A stretch of DNA of 64,000 nt from positions 372,001 through 436,000 of the forward strand of contig MU270068.1 of NCBI GenBank assembly GCA_021432635.1. Reading direction: 5' to 3'. A program made the translations under genes and the position numbers. The notes beneath the pieces were generated by a model that worked only from the letters and a program-made list of their open reading frames with translations, searched no databases and was not told the origin of the DNA. Of this stretch, positions 1 through 10,305 are shown one piece after another. The stretch comes from Thozetella sp. PMI_491. Lineage: Eukaryota > Ascomycota > Sordariomycetes > Chaetosphaeriales > Chaetosphaeriaceae. Position 1 is the first letter of the stretch, and each line of letters begins with the position of its first letter.

Positions 1-244
1 ATGGGCCAGGAATGGAGAGGGCTTGCCACGTCGGCAGGTGGCTCATCTGCTTCCACTTTAACAATCATGGTACAACAGAACATAATATACTACCCTCTGC
101 GTATAAATCCACTCCACGCCAATATGAGGCGCAGGCTTATTGTATAATTAGCACATTCTATGTTGGTCCCCCTTCGAACATCAGGCAAGGCAGCCTGGTG
201 CCTGCCGTGGTGACCCATCGCTTCTCCTCCAGTGTCGGCTGTGT

Positions 245-823
245 CTACGCGATGCAAGGAAAGTCAATCGCTCCTTCAATCGAATCCTGGCTCCTATTGC
301 ACCGAGGGGCGAGCTGCACATCCGCGCAGCCTGCCACGGTTCTCTGCCCGATGTCTCGGTAAGACAGGAACACGCCGTCGTCGCCAGGACAGGCCATCCA
401 ACGCTCCAGGCTGAACAGCACATCTCTGGCGCCCATTGTCCCCCCTTGGCACACTAGGTCGGTAGGAATCCCAGATGAAACCGTCGCCGTCCCCCCGCCT
501 TTCACGAGGATGCTAGCCGAGACGTTGTGATCGGTGGAATAATGGGGCACGCCGATCCGGTTCCCGTCGGTGGAGAAGACGGCGCCGCTTCTGGGGTAAA
601 CAAATATCAAGTTCGAGACGCAGTCGTCAACGGCCGTGTAACCTAACTCGAGCCCTTGAATTGATGGGGTCAGATCATGGGCGAGAACGTTGGCGAAGAC
701 ACGAAAGGTCCTGGCAACGCCCGTCGTTGAGATTGAGAGGCTTGCAGCAGTGGAGGTCGCAGCGATCATGGAGATAACAACGAAGACTTTGACAAACACC
801 TTGTGGCAAAGAAGAAGAAGCAT
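245..823 (-). CDS. Small secreted protein of unknown function
   Basis: Single open frame of 192 residues. The N-terminus is strongly hydrophobic, with a Leu/Val/Ile-rich core in residues 2-20 followed by small residues (Ala-Thr-Ser-Thr-Ala-Ala), as in a signal peptide with cleavage near residue 27. The mature part has five cysteines (in the contexts DDC, LVC, MAC, AGC and PRC) plus one near the C-terminus, and alternating beta-like stretches. The phrase TFRVFANV near residue 40 followed by LTPSIQGLEL loosely resembles the DUF7907-type secreted proteins of ascomycetes; this resemblance is from memory and weak. No catalytic motif is visible. It stands alone, and the 2.3 kb on its 5' side hold no other gene. 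It may be an effector-like or cell-surface protein. No intron is needed. Confidence 0.6.
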   Translation of the reverse strand: MLLLLCHKVFVKVFVVISMIAATSTAASLSISTTGVARTFRVFANVLAHDLTPSIQGLELGYTAVDDCVSNLIFVYPRSGAVFSTDGNRIGVPHYSTDHNVSASILVKGGGTATVSSGIPTDLVCQGGTMGARDVLFSLERWMACPGDDGVFLSYRDIGQRTVAGCADVQLAPRCNRSQDSIEGAIDFPCIA

Positions 824-3157
824 GGCTAGAGGTCGGAAGTGCGGATTCCCGTGTGTTTAGTTGTAGCATAGAGGAACTGGCGAATACAACTCAGGATACC
901 CCCAGAACGTTTTGTGGCCGCTGGAGCGAGCATGGCATGTGCTTATGTAGGAGAAGTGATGTGTGTGAATAGCATCTAGTGTCTGTGCCAAGCAGTTGGA
1001 GCCGACAAGGCCGTTACAATTTCGAGCAGATCGAGACTCGACTCTCCTTGGTGCTGGCCAGCGGCCCAGTGAAACCCTTCCGGGGCACCATGCCGGCCAA
1101 GTCGCCGAGGTGGCCTGGGCACCTTGAGTGGCGTATCTCAGTGCAGATCCCTGCGGCTCAACGGGAAGTCTCACAGGAAACACCACCACTATACGTACTA
1201 ATAAACACCGATGACCGCGGCGCTCCCTCTTGCATTAATGGTGCATAAAACAAATGCCAGTCACGTTAAGTCCAAAAAGTATTGGGCGGCTCGTATCGAG
1301 TTGCTGTCCTGGCGAAGAAGCGGGATTATCAGGTGGCCCGGCAACGCACAAAGCGGTATCATATCTTGGCTGAAGCACGTAAGAAATAAAACAAGAGGGA
1401 ATGGAATGAAGCCACATGGGTGCTCTTGGAATATATATGTTGACGTCTCGTTTCCAAAGCCACTTTTCTTGAGCTGTTAGATTGACGCAATTTGCTGGTC
1501 CAAACTCGCTGAAGCAGAGAGCTGGCCGTGGTGCCTCGATAGAGTGAGTACGTGGAAGGAACGCGAAATTCTTGATCTCTTCCAATCCTCTGTGATGTAT
1601 TTGACTTCACAGTGCGGCTAAGCCGGAAGAGGCGGTGAATCGTGTTATTGCATTTTCCAAGTCGGGAACTAGCACGAAATACTCTCCAAGTAGCGGATGC
1701 ATATGCCCAGGCCATATATCGCCACTCAGTGACCTTCTAGTCGTCTCAGAAGGCATGGCGCTGACAAAGGAGGCGTGTAATGATGGGGTCATAGCCGCGA
1801 TATGAAGGCGGCATAGCCGTGGTTATGATCTATCATAAACTGAGTGATATGTATCAAGGATAGTGAGACAAGAGCGAGGGCCAGGCGCTCCTAGGCGACC
1901 CTCAGCCGCTAGAGAGGTCATGAAGCTTGAGGATTTGCGGTCCGCTCGCTAATGTTCTCGAGAAATCGATAAAATTAGCCATGATTCTTCGGTTGGTCTC
2001 GATTGTTCGATGTACTGGCTGCTCAGCCATGTGAGTCATGGATACTAACTTACAGCCATGGAGTATCTTCGCACCGCTAGGTCAATTTCTCGCCACTGGG
2101 TGCTTAGGTGGGCCACGGCACTGAAGGGACTTGCCACACTCCGCCCAGAAACCCCTGTATACCGAGAATTATTGACAAAATCGGCGTAAGAGGTACTTGC
2201 AAGGCTATTGGGACTCTGAGCCCGCCATTTCCTCCTCTCGACACTGTACGGGAGGATTGGAATCGGTGAAATCTTTATGCAGTCTACTCTATTGAACCTA
2301 CTTCATCTGGGAGGAGGATATGAGATGAGAGCATGGCTCCATTCTTCCAGCCCCTACCCAGTCCTTTATGATCTTCATTCCCTCTCAAGCTTTGTGAAGT
2401 GTAAACGCCTACCAAATGATTTTAGCTTGGGCTTCCATCGTATATTTGAAAAATCAAGTAAAACGCACTCTGAGCTGCGGTGAACTAGCCATCGGTGACT
2501 CGGCGTTAACATTCCAAGCTTAATGCTTATGGCTATAGTTACACTGCTATTCTTGTTTCCTCAACGTCCGGAGGCGCCCCGAGAGTGTAATTACCGCGAA
2601 CCCGTGAGAAAATGGGAAAGAGAGGCCTACTAAGCTGATGAGTGTCTTAAAGGGAAGGTACTTAGACAGGTAATTTTACACTTGCGCAGTACTTGTGCAA
2701 GGTTAAATCCAAAGTACCTTAGCTCCTCGCACCCTACCGCCCTCAGATTAGGTTCAGTCTTGCACAGAGTCTACTAGGTACATCAAAGACAAAAACCTGA
2801 TTCGGATTTAATGGCGGGCTGCCAAGAAAGGTTGGGCGGTTCGCACCGAGAGTCGCCGAGGCCAACAAGACGGGCCTATGCTGTTGCAGGACAAATGCCA
2901 ACTCCCTTTGTCTCTGGCTCGTAAAATCAGATTCTGCATTAAAGATCTAGTGGAGAGCATCACGATACTGCCAAAATATAGACCAGTCAGAGACCGTCTA
3001 AAAGGCAAGAGTCCTGCAAACGATACTAGATGGACAAGGTATAAGAAGGAGCTAGGTGGTCCGAAGGACAACCTGCATCCTCTCGAGCCACCGCAAATGA
3101 CCTATTATAACCGTTGCACCCTATCTTCAGTACTACATACCGGATTCAGAGAAAGAA
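824..3157. other. Gene-poor intergenic stretch
   Basis: About 2.3 kb with lower GC than the coding regions. Only short open frames without coding character or recognisable motifs occur on either strand. No tRNA, terminal repeat or transposase-like sequence was seen. It contains the upstream regions of the two flanking secreted-protein genes. Confidence 0.6.
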
Positions 3158-3901
3158 ATGCAATTCTGGAGAGTTTTTGCCTTCGCGACGTATTTCGTCA
3201 ACCCGGCTCTCGCAGCACCAGCTGAAGCAGGGCCTGCGACTGCCGCGGCCGGACAAGGCGATGCGGCAACAGGTTTCGCAATTCCAACACCACCATTGTT
3301 GATACGGCCAGTGTCACCCTCCATCTGGGTTTGCCATTCCACCCAGGTTGTTCTTTACGGACGGCCAGTTCCTTCCTCATGTGATATGTATCCCGTCAAT
3401 GTGGGAGTCTGCAGTGAGTAGCTGTCTGGCTTGCGAGTGCTGAAACCTACTATGTGAAGACCGACGGCTCATGGCTACGAGCAGATACAACCTTGGCAGA
3501 TTCTTTTGGCTCGGTGACTCGCCTACAGCCAATCAACGCAGTATGCGAGTTCTATTTGTAAGTGTCTGTGTATAATCATCCTTGTTCGAGCCTCGAAGAG
3601 TCGTCTGCATCGACTAGACAAACCCGTCGGCCGGACCGGTGGCGCGGGCTAACTAGCATTCCCCAGTGGCTATGATTGTGACGAAAGTTCCGACCACCTC
3701 ACCCTCAGTTCCTCGGGCCCAGGTCTGCCCGTGCCAGTGCCTGTGTCGATGCCCGTACCCATAGCCTTCCCGCCGTTCGAACCAGGACCAGTCCTTCCAG
3801 GCCCAGCGATGCCCCCGATTCCCGCGAACCCCTCCGTGCCCCCGCCTAGCCTCGGATTTCCTATCAAAGCTATAAAATGCTTCCTTTTGCCCATGAAATA
3901 A
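3158..3901 (+). CDS. Cysteine-containing small secreted protein, three exons, proline-rich tail
   Basis: Proposed exons 3158-3413, 3485-3557 and 3667-3901 give 187 residues. Intron 1 runs from GTGAGTA to GAGCAG, intron 2 from GTAAGTG to CCCCAG; both keep frame, and the final codon is TAA at 3899. Residues 1-20 form a clear signal peptide (hydrophobic core, then ALAA before Pro-Ala-Glu). The mature chain has six cysteines at about 59, 75, 85, 106, 114 and 181. The second half is dominated by proline with valine, glycine and methionine (about residues 128-170). The family is not recognised. The six cysteines suggest three disulfides, as in secreted effectors or wall proteins. Unspliced, only the first 87 codons are open, so a simple frame search would report a truncated product. 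A shorter, unspliced product cannot be excluded. Confidence 0.6.
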
Positions 3902-4603
3902 GGTGTTGGCTATGTGATGCCAGGTGAGGGCACAGCACAAAGAATCAAAAGCACTACGATGGACTCTGTGTTCGCTCTTGAGAGGTAGTTTTGACTTGGG
4001 GCAGTTGAACTGTCCAGCACTCGTCTCCTAATTCACCCATGATAGGTTTCTCAAATAAGAATGCCAGGAGCAAAATCAATATAATTGCCGACCAATGTGC
4101 GGACCGGCCATTGGGGAGAGTGGGAACCAGAAAGCAGACTAGCTACCACTTAGGTAGGTAGTCAATAAGTGGCCTTGCTTCAAGGCGAGAATCAAAATTT
4201 CACTGCAAAGGGAGTTCGAGTAGGTAGGTATATACCTATGAGCGTCTAATCATCCGTGCGCAGGATATCTGCCTGATGTTTCCTACAGATCAGGTAAACA
4301 CTGCTGTTTTGTTCTACTGTCTTGTTCACACGTCTATTCTAGTTTTTTATGGTTGAACGCTCACGCGTAGGATGAATACAAAGTACGGAAAAGGAGAAAT
4401 TTGCCGTCAGCTTGGAGAGAGAGTGCAGCTCCACACCAACTAAGGTACCTGGCTATACCATAGTAAGCTAGTTATTTCCGATAGCGTCAAACACGGATCC
4501 CTGCACTGCCGTCTTACCTCTTTCTTTCCTCTACTATATTTCGTGTATGAGAACAGGATCCGAACAGTGATTTGTTCACCACCACGGGTCGCGGCACTGA
4601 GCC
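3902..4603. other. Intergenic, upstream of the Zn2Cys6 regulator
   Basis: Contains short repeats of TAGGTAGGTA near 4154 and 4220, which are common in Sordariomycete intergenic DNA. No coding frame or other structure was seen. Confidence 0.5.
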
Positions 4604-6510
4604 ATGGGTAATGACGCAAAGCGCCCAAGCCCCGGTAGCAATATTGAGCAGGCACCCAGAAGAAAGGCCAAATCTGGCTGCGGTACGTGTCGGTGAGTTT
4701 GTCGAGAAATTCATCCCCCTCGGATAGTGCAATTGGTCCCCTGGAAAAAGACGACGTAGAGGGGAACACGTATAGCTCACCTAGTGCCGATAGGAACCGG
4801 AAGGTCAAATGTGATGAAGGCCGTCCTGCCTGCCAAAGGTGCAGCACGACGGGCCGCATCTGCGATGGATACGGGGTCTGGGGTGGCGGAAACAAACCGC
4901 CGTCGTCAACCAGCCCTGGAGACCTCAGCCTCGTCGCGCAGCCACCGGCGAGCCGCTTTCTCTTCTCAATGAGCCCGGAGGAGAAAGGATGCTTTGAGTG
5001 GTTTCGGTATCGGGCTGTAGGTACCCTCCCAGGCACGTTCATATCCAACTTTTGGACCGACTTGGTGCTCCAGGGGAGCGCTGCAGAGCCATCCGTGCTG
5101 CACGCTGTCCTGGCCCTGAGCTCTTTCCACCGCGCCCGCGTCTTGGCGTTCGAGAGCTCCAAGGATAGGAGCACCGTTCCTAGCGAGACCGCTGTGCTGC
5201 AGCATTACTCCACAGCCATAGGCCACCTGCGGCCGCATTTCTCCCACTTCTCCGCTCGGGACAGACGCTCCCTCCGGGTTCCCCTGATCACCTGTCTCGT
5301 TTTTATCTATCTGGAGTACCTGCGCGGACACTACGAGACAGCACAGCAGCACCTCCATCACGGACTGGAGATCCTCGCTGAAGTACAGGCATCGTGGCCC
5401 GCCGTTGCTGGCACAGCACTGCAGCCGAGTCGCGACTTGGTTGACGACTGGATTGTGGAGGCCTTCTCTAGGCTAAGCTTGCAAGGCATGCTGTTCAGGC
5501 ATGCCTACCAGCATCCGTTTCTGCGCTTGCTGGCTGTTCAGCCAAGGATCCTAGGCCATCCTTTTCGCGACTTTAACGATGCCTGGAGACAGCTTCAATG
5601 GCTCCTAGGCAAAGCATTCCACCTGTCTGAACAGAGCCAGGGCCGACGCCAGGGCCACGACGGTTCGGACAGCGCAGCTTCTTCCGTTTATAAGCCGGCC
5701 CTACTCGTTCAACAACAGCAGCTTCGGGCGGAACTCGAGCGATGGATAGATGCATATAAGGTATCTAAGAAAGGCCTGATAGGAGATGGATCCAGAGGGG
5801 AAGACCGAGGCTACTATGTGCTCCCACCGTATCACATCATGGCCGATATCATTGCGGCGACATGCCTGTCTCTGGAGGACGAATCAATATTTGATGCTCA
5901 CACCGACAAGTTCATCCTCCTAGTCAAGCAGTCGATAAAGCTGAGGGGTGTCTCCCACCGCTCGCGCCGGGTGCAGCCCATACAGGGACAGGGACACCTT
6001 GTGGACATGGCCAACTCGATCGTTGACGTGGGCTGGATCCCGCCTCTCTACTACACGGCAGTCAAGTGTCGCGTCCGCCGTGTCAGGCTTCACGCCATGA
6101 GGCTGATGCTATCCAGCTCCCACCGCGAAGGGATGTGGCACGGTAGCTACGCGGCAACAGTGGCCCGCAAGGTAATGGAAATCGAGGAGAGGGATTTCTA
6201 CAGGCACCTGAAAACCACCGAGAGCTTCGCACTTTCCAACGTTCCCAGACTCCAGGACCTACAACTGCCGCCCTTGCCCGGCTCCTATCGACTGCGGGGG
6301 GTCGAGCCGGTCCTGTCAGGCAGCCCCATGGACAAAATATTGTTGTTCTGCAAACAGATACAGAACGGTGCGGACAGGAGATTATGCATCAGCGAGTACA
6401 GCTTGCTCACGGACAGCTGGAAGGAGACAGGCTGCACCTTCGATTCTGTGGGGGGCGATGCTGAGGCAGAACCCGACAACCATACCTTGAAGGCATCCCC
6501 TAGCCCATGA
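4604..6510 (+). CDS. Zn2Cys6 fungal transcription factor
   Basis: Two exons, 4604-4692 and 4794-6510, give 601 residues. The intron (GTGAGT to GATAG) splits the zinc cluster. Splicing joins GCGTCR to NRKVKCDEG, restoring the full Cx2Cx6Cx6Cx2Cx6C pattern at cysteines 26, 29, 36, 43, 46 and 53. That restoration is why the start at 4604 was chosen over the in-frame start at 4687, which would lack the first two cysteines. The rest resembles the Fungal_trans_2 (PF11951) regulatory domain: a segment around MSPEEKGCFEWFRYR followed by helices with HAVLALSSFH. It is expected to be a nuclear regulator binding CGG-type sites. It is transcribed in the same direction as, and about 590 bp upstream of, a GH31 alpha-xylosidase, so it may control that gene (inference from position only). 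Confidence 0.88.
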
Positions 6511-7101
6511 TGCTTGGAGCTTAGTCTAGCCCCTAACTTGGGGCTGCAAACGCCAGGAGCGGGTGAGAAAAGCAGTCGCTAAGGAAGACCAGAGCGCAGT
6601 GCCGCCAGCATTAGAAGCAATGCCCTCGATGTTGTTTGGATACGCTTGTCTTCTAAACTGGCCGGCGCTTCGTTCTAGCATTCCATGCGTCGCCCGAGTC
6701 TATAGGCGAAGGAGGGCCCGAGCCACCCGAGACGGCGAAATGCCGTTCCGGACGGTGAGCCGACCCCTCGGGCATCTGCGGTGCAAGCTCCACGACGACC
6801 CCACTACACCGCATAGAGCGTCGGGCCTCCGCACTTCTAGGCCCTATAAGACGTCCTGGCAAGAGCCACCGACGTTACGCCGCTCGACAGCGGCCCGTAG
6901 AGCCGTTCAGATCCGCCCCAATAACCGGGAAGCCGATCGCGCCACGCTACGAGTTAACTTCTCATTATAAGCCAGAGCCGGCGAGTCACGTATAGCGCTC
7001 CCGGTACCGTGGCCCTCCGCCGGCATTCCCATTTTGCATCCTCCTTTTAAGCCCTTCTTGTTTTGCATCTCTGCGGCAGTAGACATAGTGACCTATCCAT
7101 C
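6511..7101. other. Regulator-to-xylosidase intergenic region
   Basis: Holds the 3' end of the regulator gene and the promoter of the GH31 gene. Several CGG/CCG triplets occur (for example around 6660, 6975 and 7018-7023), the kind of half-site Zn2Cys6 proteins bind, but in GC-rich DNA they are expected by chance. A 135-codon open frame here has no coding character. Confidence 0.45.
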
Positions 7102-9491
7102 ATGAAGTTCCGTGATGGGATGTGGCTGGTGGCCGAGGGGATGCGTGTGGAATACGCCGAAGAGGTCCACGACATCCGAGAGACAGAGCGGGGACTCAGT
7201 CTCCTATGCCCAACGAAGCAGATTCGGAGTCGTGGCGACACCTTGAACCTCAGCACATTGACCATTGTGAGTCATCTTACTGCCTCGACTTGTAGCTCTG
7301 TGCACTAAACTAGGGACAGGACATCGAGGCGCAGAGTGAAGGGATCCTCTCCGTGGAGACTACACACTGGGCGGGGGCTATCAATCGCGGGCCTCACTTC
7401 GACCTGTACCCAAATGGCCGGCCAGGTATAGACCCAAAAGTCTCCAAAAGTGACCGGGGTGTGACCCTGAGATCGGGCGCCGTCGCTGCTACCGTCTCGT
7501 CCGGCGAGCATGCCTTCGACATCCGCTTCCACGCTGCCGACGGCTCCAAGGAGCTCACCTCGCTCTTGGGCCGCAGCGTCGGGCTGGCCTACTCGCCCGC
7601 CCCCAGCAATCCCCAGCAGACTGGTGACATGCGCGACTTCAAGCACTACATCTTCTCGCAAACAAGCCTCGCGGTCGGCGAGTCGGTACACGGGCTGGGA
7701 GAACGGTTCGGCGCCTTCAACAAAGTCGGCCAGTCGATCGAGCTGTGGAATGCCGACGGCGGCACCTCCTCGGACCAGGCGTACAAAAACGTGTCGTTCT
7801 GGCTCAGCTCGCGGGGCTACGGCATCTTCATCGACCACGCCGGCCGGGTCGATCTAGAGGTAGGGAGCGAGCGAACTACCCGAGTCCAGACGAGCATCCA
7901 AGGCCAGCGTCTGAAGTGGTACATCATATACGGCCCGACGCCCAAGGAGGTGCTACGCCGGTACTCTTTGCTGACAGGAAGCCCCGGGCGGGTGCCAAGC
8001 TGGAGCTTGGGCTTATGGCTGTCTACAAGCTTCACAACCAACTATGATGAAGAGACGGTCAATTCCTTCCTCGAAGGCATGAAGGAGCGGGGTGCCCCGG
8101 TCGACGTATTTCACTACGACTGCTTCTGGATGAAGGCTTTCACCTGGACCGACTTCGTCTTTGACTCGGAGAAGTTCCCCGACCCAAAGGCGCAGATCGC
8201 CCGTCTAAAGGCCTCAGGCCTGGTCAAGAAGGTCTGCGTGTGGATTAATCCATACATCGCGCAGCACGGGGCGGCCTTCAAGCACGCGGCCGAGAAGGGA
8301 TACCTCGTCAAGCGTACGAACGGCGATATCTGGCAGTGGGACTTGTGGCAGGCGGGTATGGGTCTTGTGGACTTCACGAATCCCGAGGCGTGCGCGTGGT
8401 ATACCCAGTGTCTCAACCGCCTCCTTGATGTTGGGATCGATGCGCTCAAGACAGACTTTGGCGAGAGGATACCCACCCAGGATGTAGTCTGGTTTGACAG
8501 CTCGGTCGATCCCGAGAAAATGCACAACTACTACGCCTTCCTGTACAACAAGGTGGCATACGACACGTTAGTGGAGCGATACGGCGAAGGAGAGGCGGTG
8601 TTGTTCGCCCGGGCCGCCTGCGCGGGCACGCAGCGTTTCCCGCTGCAGTGGGGGGGCGACTGCGAGAGCACCCCAGAGGCCATGGCCGAGTCAATCCGAG
8701 GCGGCCTGTCCCTCGGCCTGTCCGGGTTTGGGTTCTGGAGCAACGATATCGGTGGCTTCGAGGGGTATCCGCCTCCGTGGATCTACAAACGATGGGTGGC
8801 CTTCGGGCTGCTCTGCAGCCACAGCCGGCTGCACGGAAGCAATTCGTACCGGGTTCCCTGGACCATTGACGACGACGACAGATCCGAAGAGGGCTGCTCG
8901 CGGACGCTGGCGAAGTGGACCGCCCTGAAGACGAGCCTGATGCCGTACTTGTATGCCCAGGCCCTGCAGACGGTAGAGACCGGCATGCCGATGAGCACAA
9001 GGGCTGTCTGTCTCGAGTTCCCCGACGATCCAACGGCTTGGTTCCTGGACCGGCAGTTCATGATCGGCGACAGGCTGTTGGCAGCGCCAGTCTTTGAGAG
9101 CTCAGGGGAGGTAGAATTTTATCTACCCAAGGGAAAATGGACCTCTTTCTTTACCAACGAGGTCCGGAACGGTCCTGGGTGGTTCAGGGAGAAGCACGGA
9201 TTTGGGACACTGCCGCTCTACGTTCGGGAGAACACCATCCTTGTTATGGGTAACGGGGCGACCACGGGTGCCGTATACGACTATGCGCAAGACAACGAGA
9301 TAGTCCTATATCAAACTACCGAAGGTGCGAAGACAACACTAGTAAGCAATGATGGAAAGACGCTAGGGACTCTGGAAGTCGGTAGCGATGGGAAGTTGAC
9401 AGGGACCGATATCCTCAAGGGTTCCTGGACGGTGAATAGTGGCGGAAGAAAAGCCGAGAGACTTGGAGCACATGCGATAGAGACTATCTAG
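7102..9491 (+). CDS. GH31 alpha-xylosidase (YicI type)
   Basis: Exons 7102-7266 and 7320-9491, joined over a 53-nt intron, give 778 residues, close to the 772 of E. coli YicI. The start MKFRDGMWLV aligns with the start of YicI, and similarity runs to the C-terminal beta domain. The GH31 nucleophile lies in KTDFGERIP (Asp 434) and the acid/base in WGGDCES (Asp 502). Other family motifs visible are HYDCFWMKAF, VCVWINPYIAQ, HSRLHGS and FPDDP. The enzyme would release alpha-xylose from the non-reducing end of xyloglucan oligosaccharides such as isoprimeverose. There is no signal peptide, so it is probably intracellular and acts on imported oligosaccharides. Specificity for xylosides over glucosides is inferred from its closeness to YicI. 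The neighbouring Zn2Cys6 gene is a candidate regulator. Confidence 0.93.
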
Positions 9492-10158
9492 GTGTATCCA
9501 AATACAAAACCCAATCAAAAGGGCGATATTCGAAGTCTCGTAATCAAGTTTATCATGCCTTAAACTCTAGACAAGGCTGGGGTGATCCTTCTGGCCCCGA
9601 ATAGACTAAGGTATTCTGCAATAGTTATCACTTGATTCTGCAAGCCCAGCAGTGGTTCACTAGGGTTCGAACAGTAGTGGAGCGAAATCGAGGCAGTGTC
9701 CTTCTTTGTGCTGATACTTTTGATTAACGGGACCAAGAGTCTTGGGGCCAAGCTTTCGTTCCAAAACCAAGACTGATGACGCAAGGGACAATATCTCGTA
9801 TCTCAAGCCTAGACTTGGCGCCGTACTGAATACGATCGGCTCGGAATTCGATTGATTGTCTGTCCGCTACGTAGAGAATATCAACATTGGAAGCAAAGCG
9901 GGCTCCCAATCGGGAGCTCGAGAGAGACGCCACCGCCAGCCAACCCAAGAACGCCTAGAATGCGAGATTTTCCAGCCAACCCGGCCGGAGAGCATCCTTT
10001 TCGTATCCCGCCCCCTCCCTAAATTTATTGCAGAGCCATAACGAAGCCTCGGGGCTTCTGTTTCATCTTTGCTGGTGTGAGTCGTGATCTGGCATGCCCA
10101 TAACCTTATTCGCCCTGTCCGCCTTTGGGCAGCAACGAGGGCGAACCCGTCCTCTTCT
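9492..10158. other. Convergent 3' intergenic region
   Basis: Lies between the 3' ends of the GH31 gene and the small membrane-protein gene. No coding frame or RNA gene was recognised. A GGTTCGAA at about 9664 was checked as a tRNA B box and does not sit in a tRNA fold. Confidence 0.5.
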
Positions 10159-10305
10159 TCACTTCTTCGCCGAGACCAGCCAGAAGATCGCGACGACAAC
10201 TCCGACCAGGAGCACTGTAATCAAGATGCCGATGAGGAAGGCAGTGGCGTCGCCGCGGACCCTGATGCCAGTATCTTCATCACGGCCGAAGCACAGGAAC
10301 TTCAT
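10159..10305 (-). CDS. 48-residue single-helix membrane protein (small ORF)
   Basis: ATG at 10305-10303 and TGA at 10161-10159 give 48 residues. This ATG is the first after an in-frame stop at about 10389-10387. The N-terminal 20 residues are polar and mixed in charge (MKFLCFGRDEDTG...), followed by about 22 very hydrophobic residues (AFLIGILITVLLVG and on to AIFWLV) and a short basic end (SAKK). That is the layout of a tail-anchored or single-pass membrane peptide. Third-position G/C is high, as in real genes here. The family is not recognised. No intron is needed. It is too short for usual gene-prediction cut-offs. It could also be the last exon of a longer gene, though no upstream exon was seen. 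Confidence 0.5.
   Translation of the reverse strand: MKFLCFGRDEDTGIRVRGDATAFLIGILITVLLVGVVVAIFWLVSAKK

Noticed and set aside
4440-5174. 244-codon minus-strand frame over the Zn2Cys6 gene start
   Set aside because: It overlaps the zinc-cluster exons on the opposite strand and has no family motif.
4687-6510. Unspliced start for the Zn2Cys6 factor
   Set aside because: It would lack the first two zinc-binding cysteines, which the upstream exon supplies in the correct spacing.
6563-6970. 135-codon plus-strand frame between regulator and xylosidase
   Set aside because: Arg/Pro-rich chance frame with no motif; the position is expected to be 3' UTR plus promoter.
7353-9491. GH31 gene starting at 7353 with GTG
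   Set aside because: The short upstream exon adds the conserved YicI-like N-terminus with a proper ATG and a consensus intron.
9655-9685. GGTTCGAA as a possible tRNA B box
   Set aside because: No matching acceptor, D or anticodon arms around it. Other GGTTCGA-like words in the window also failed.
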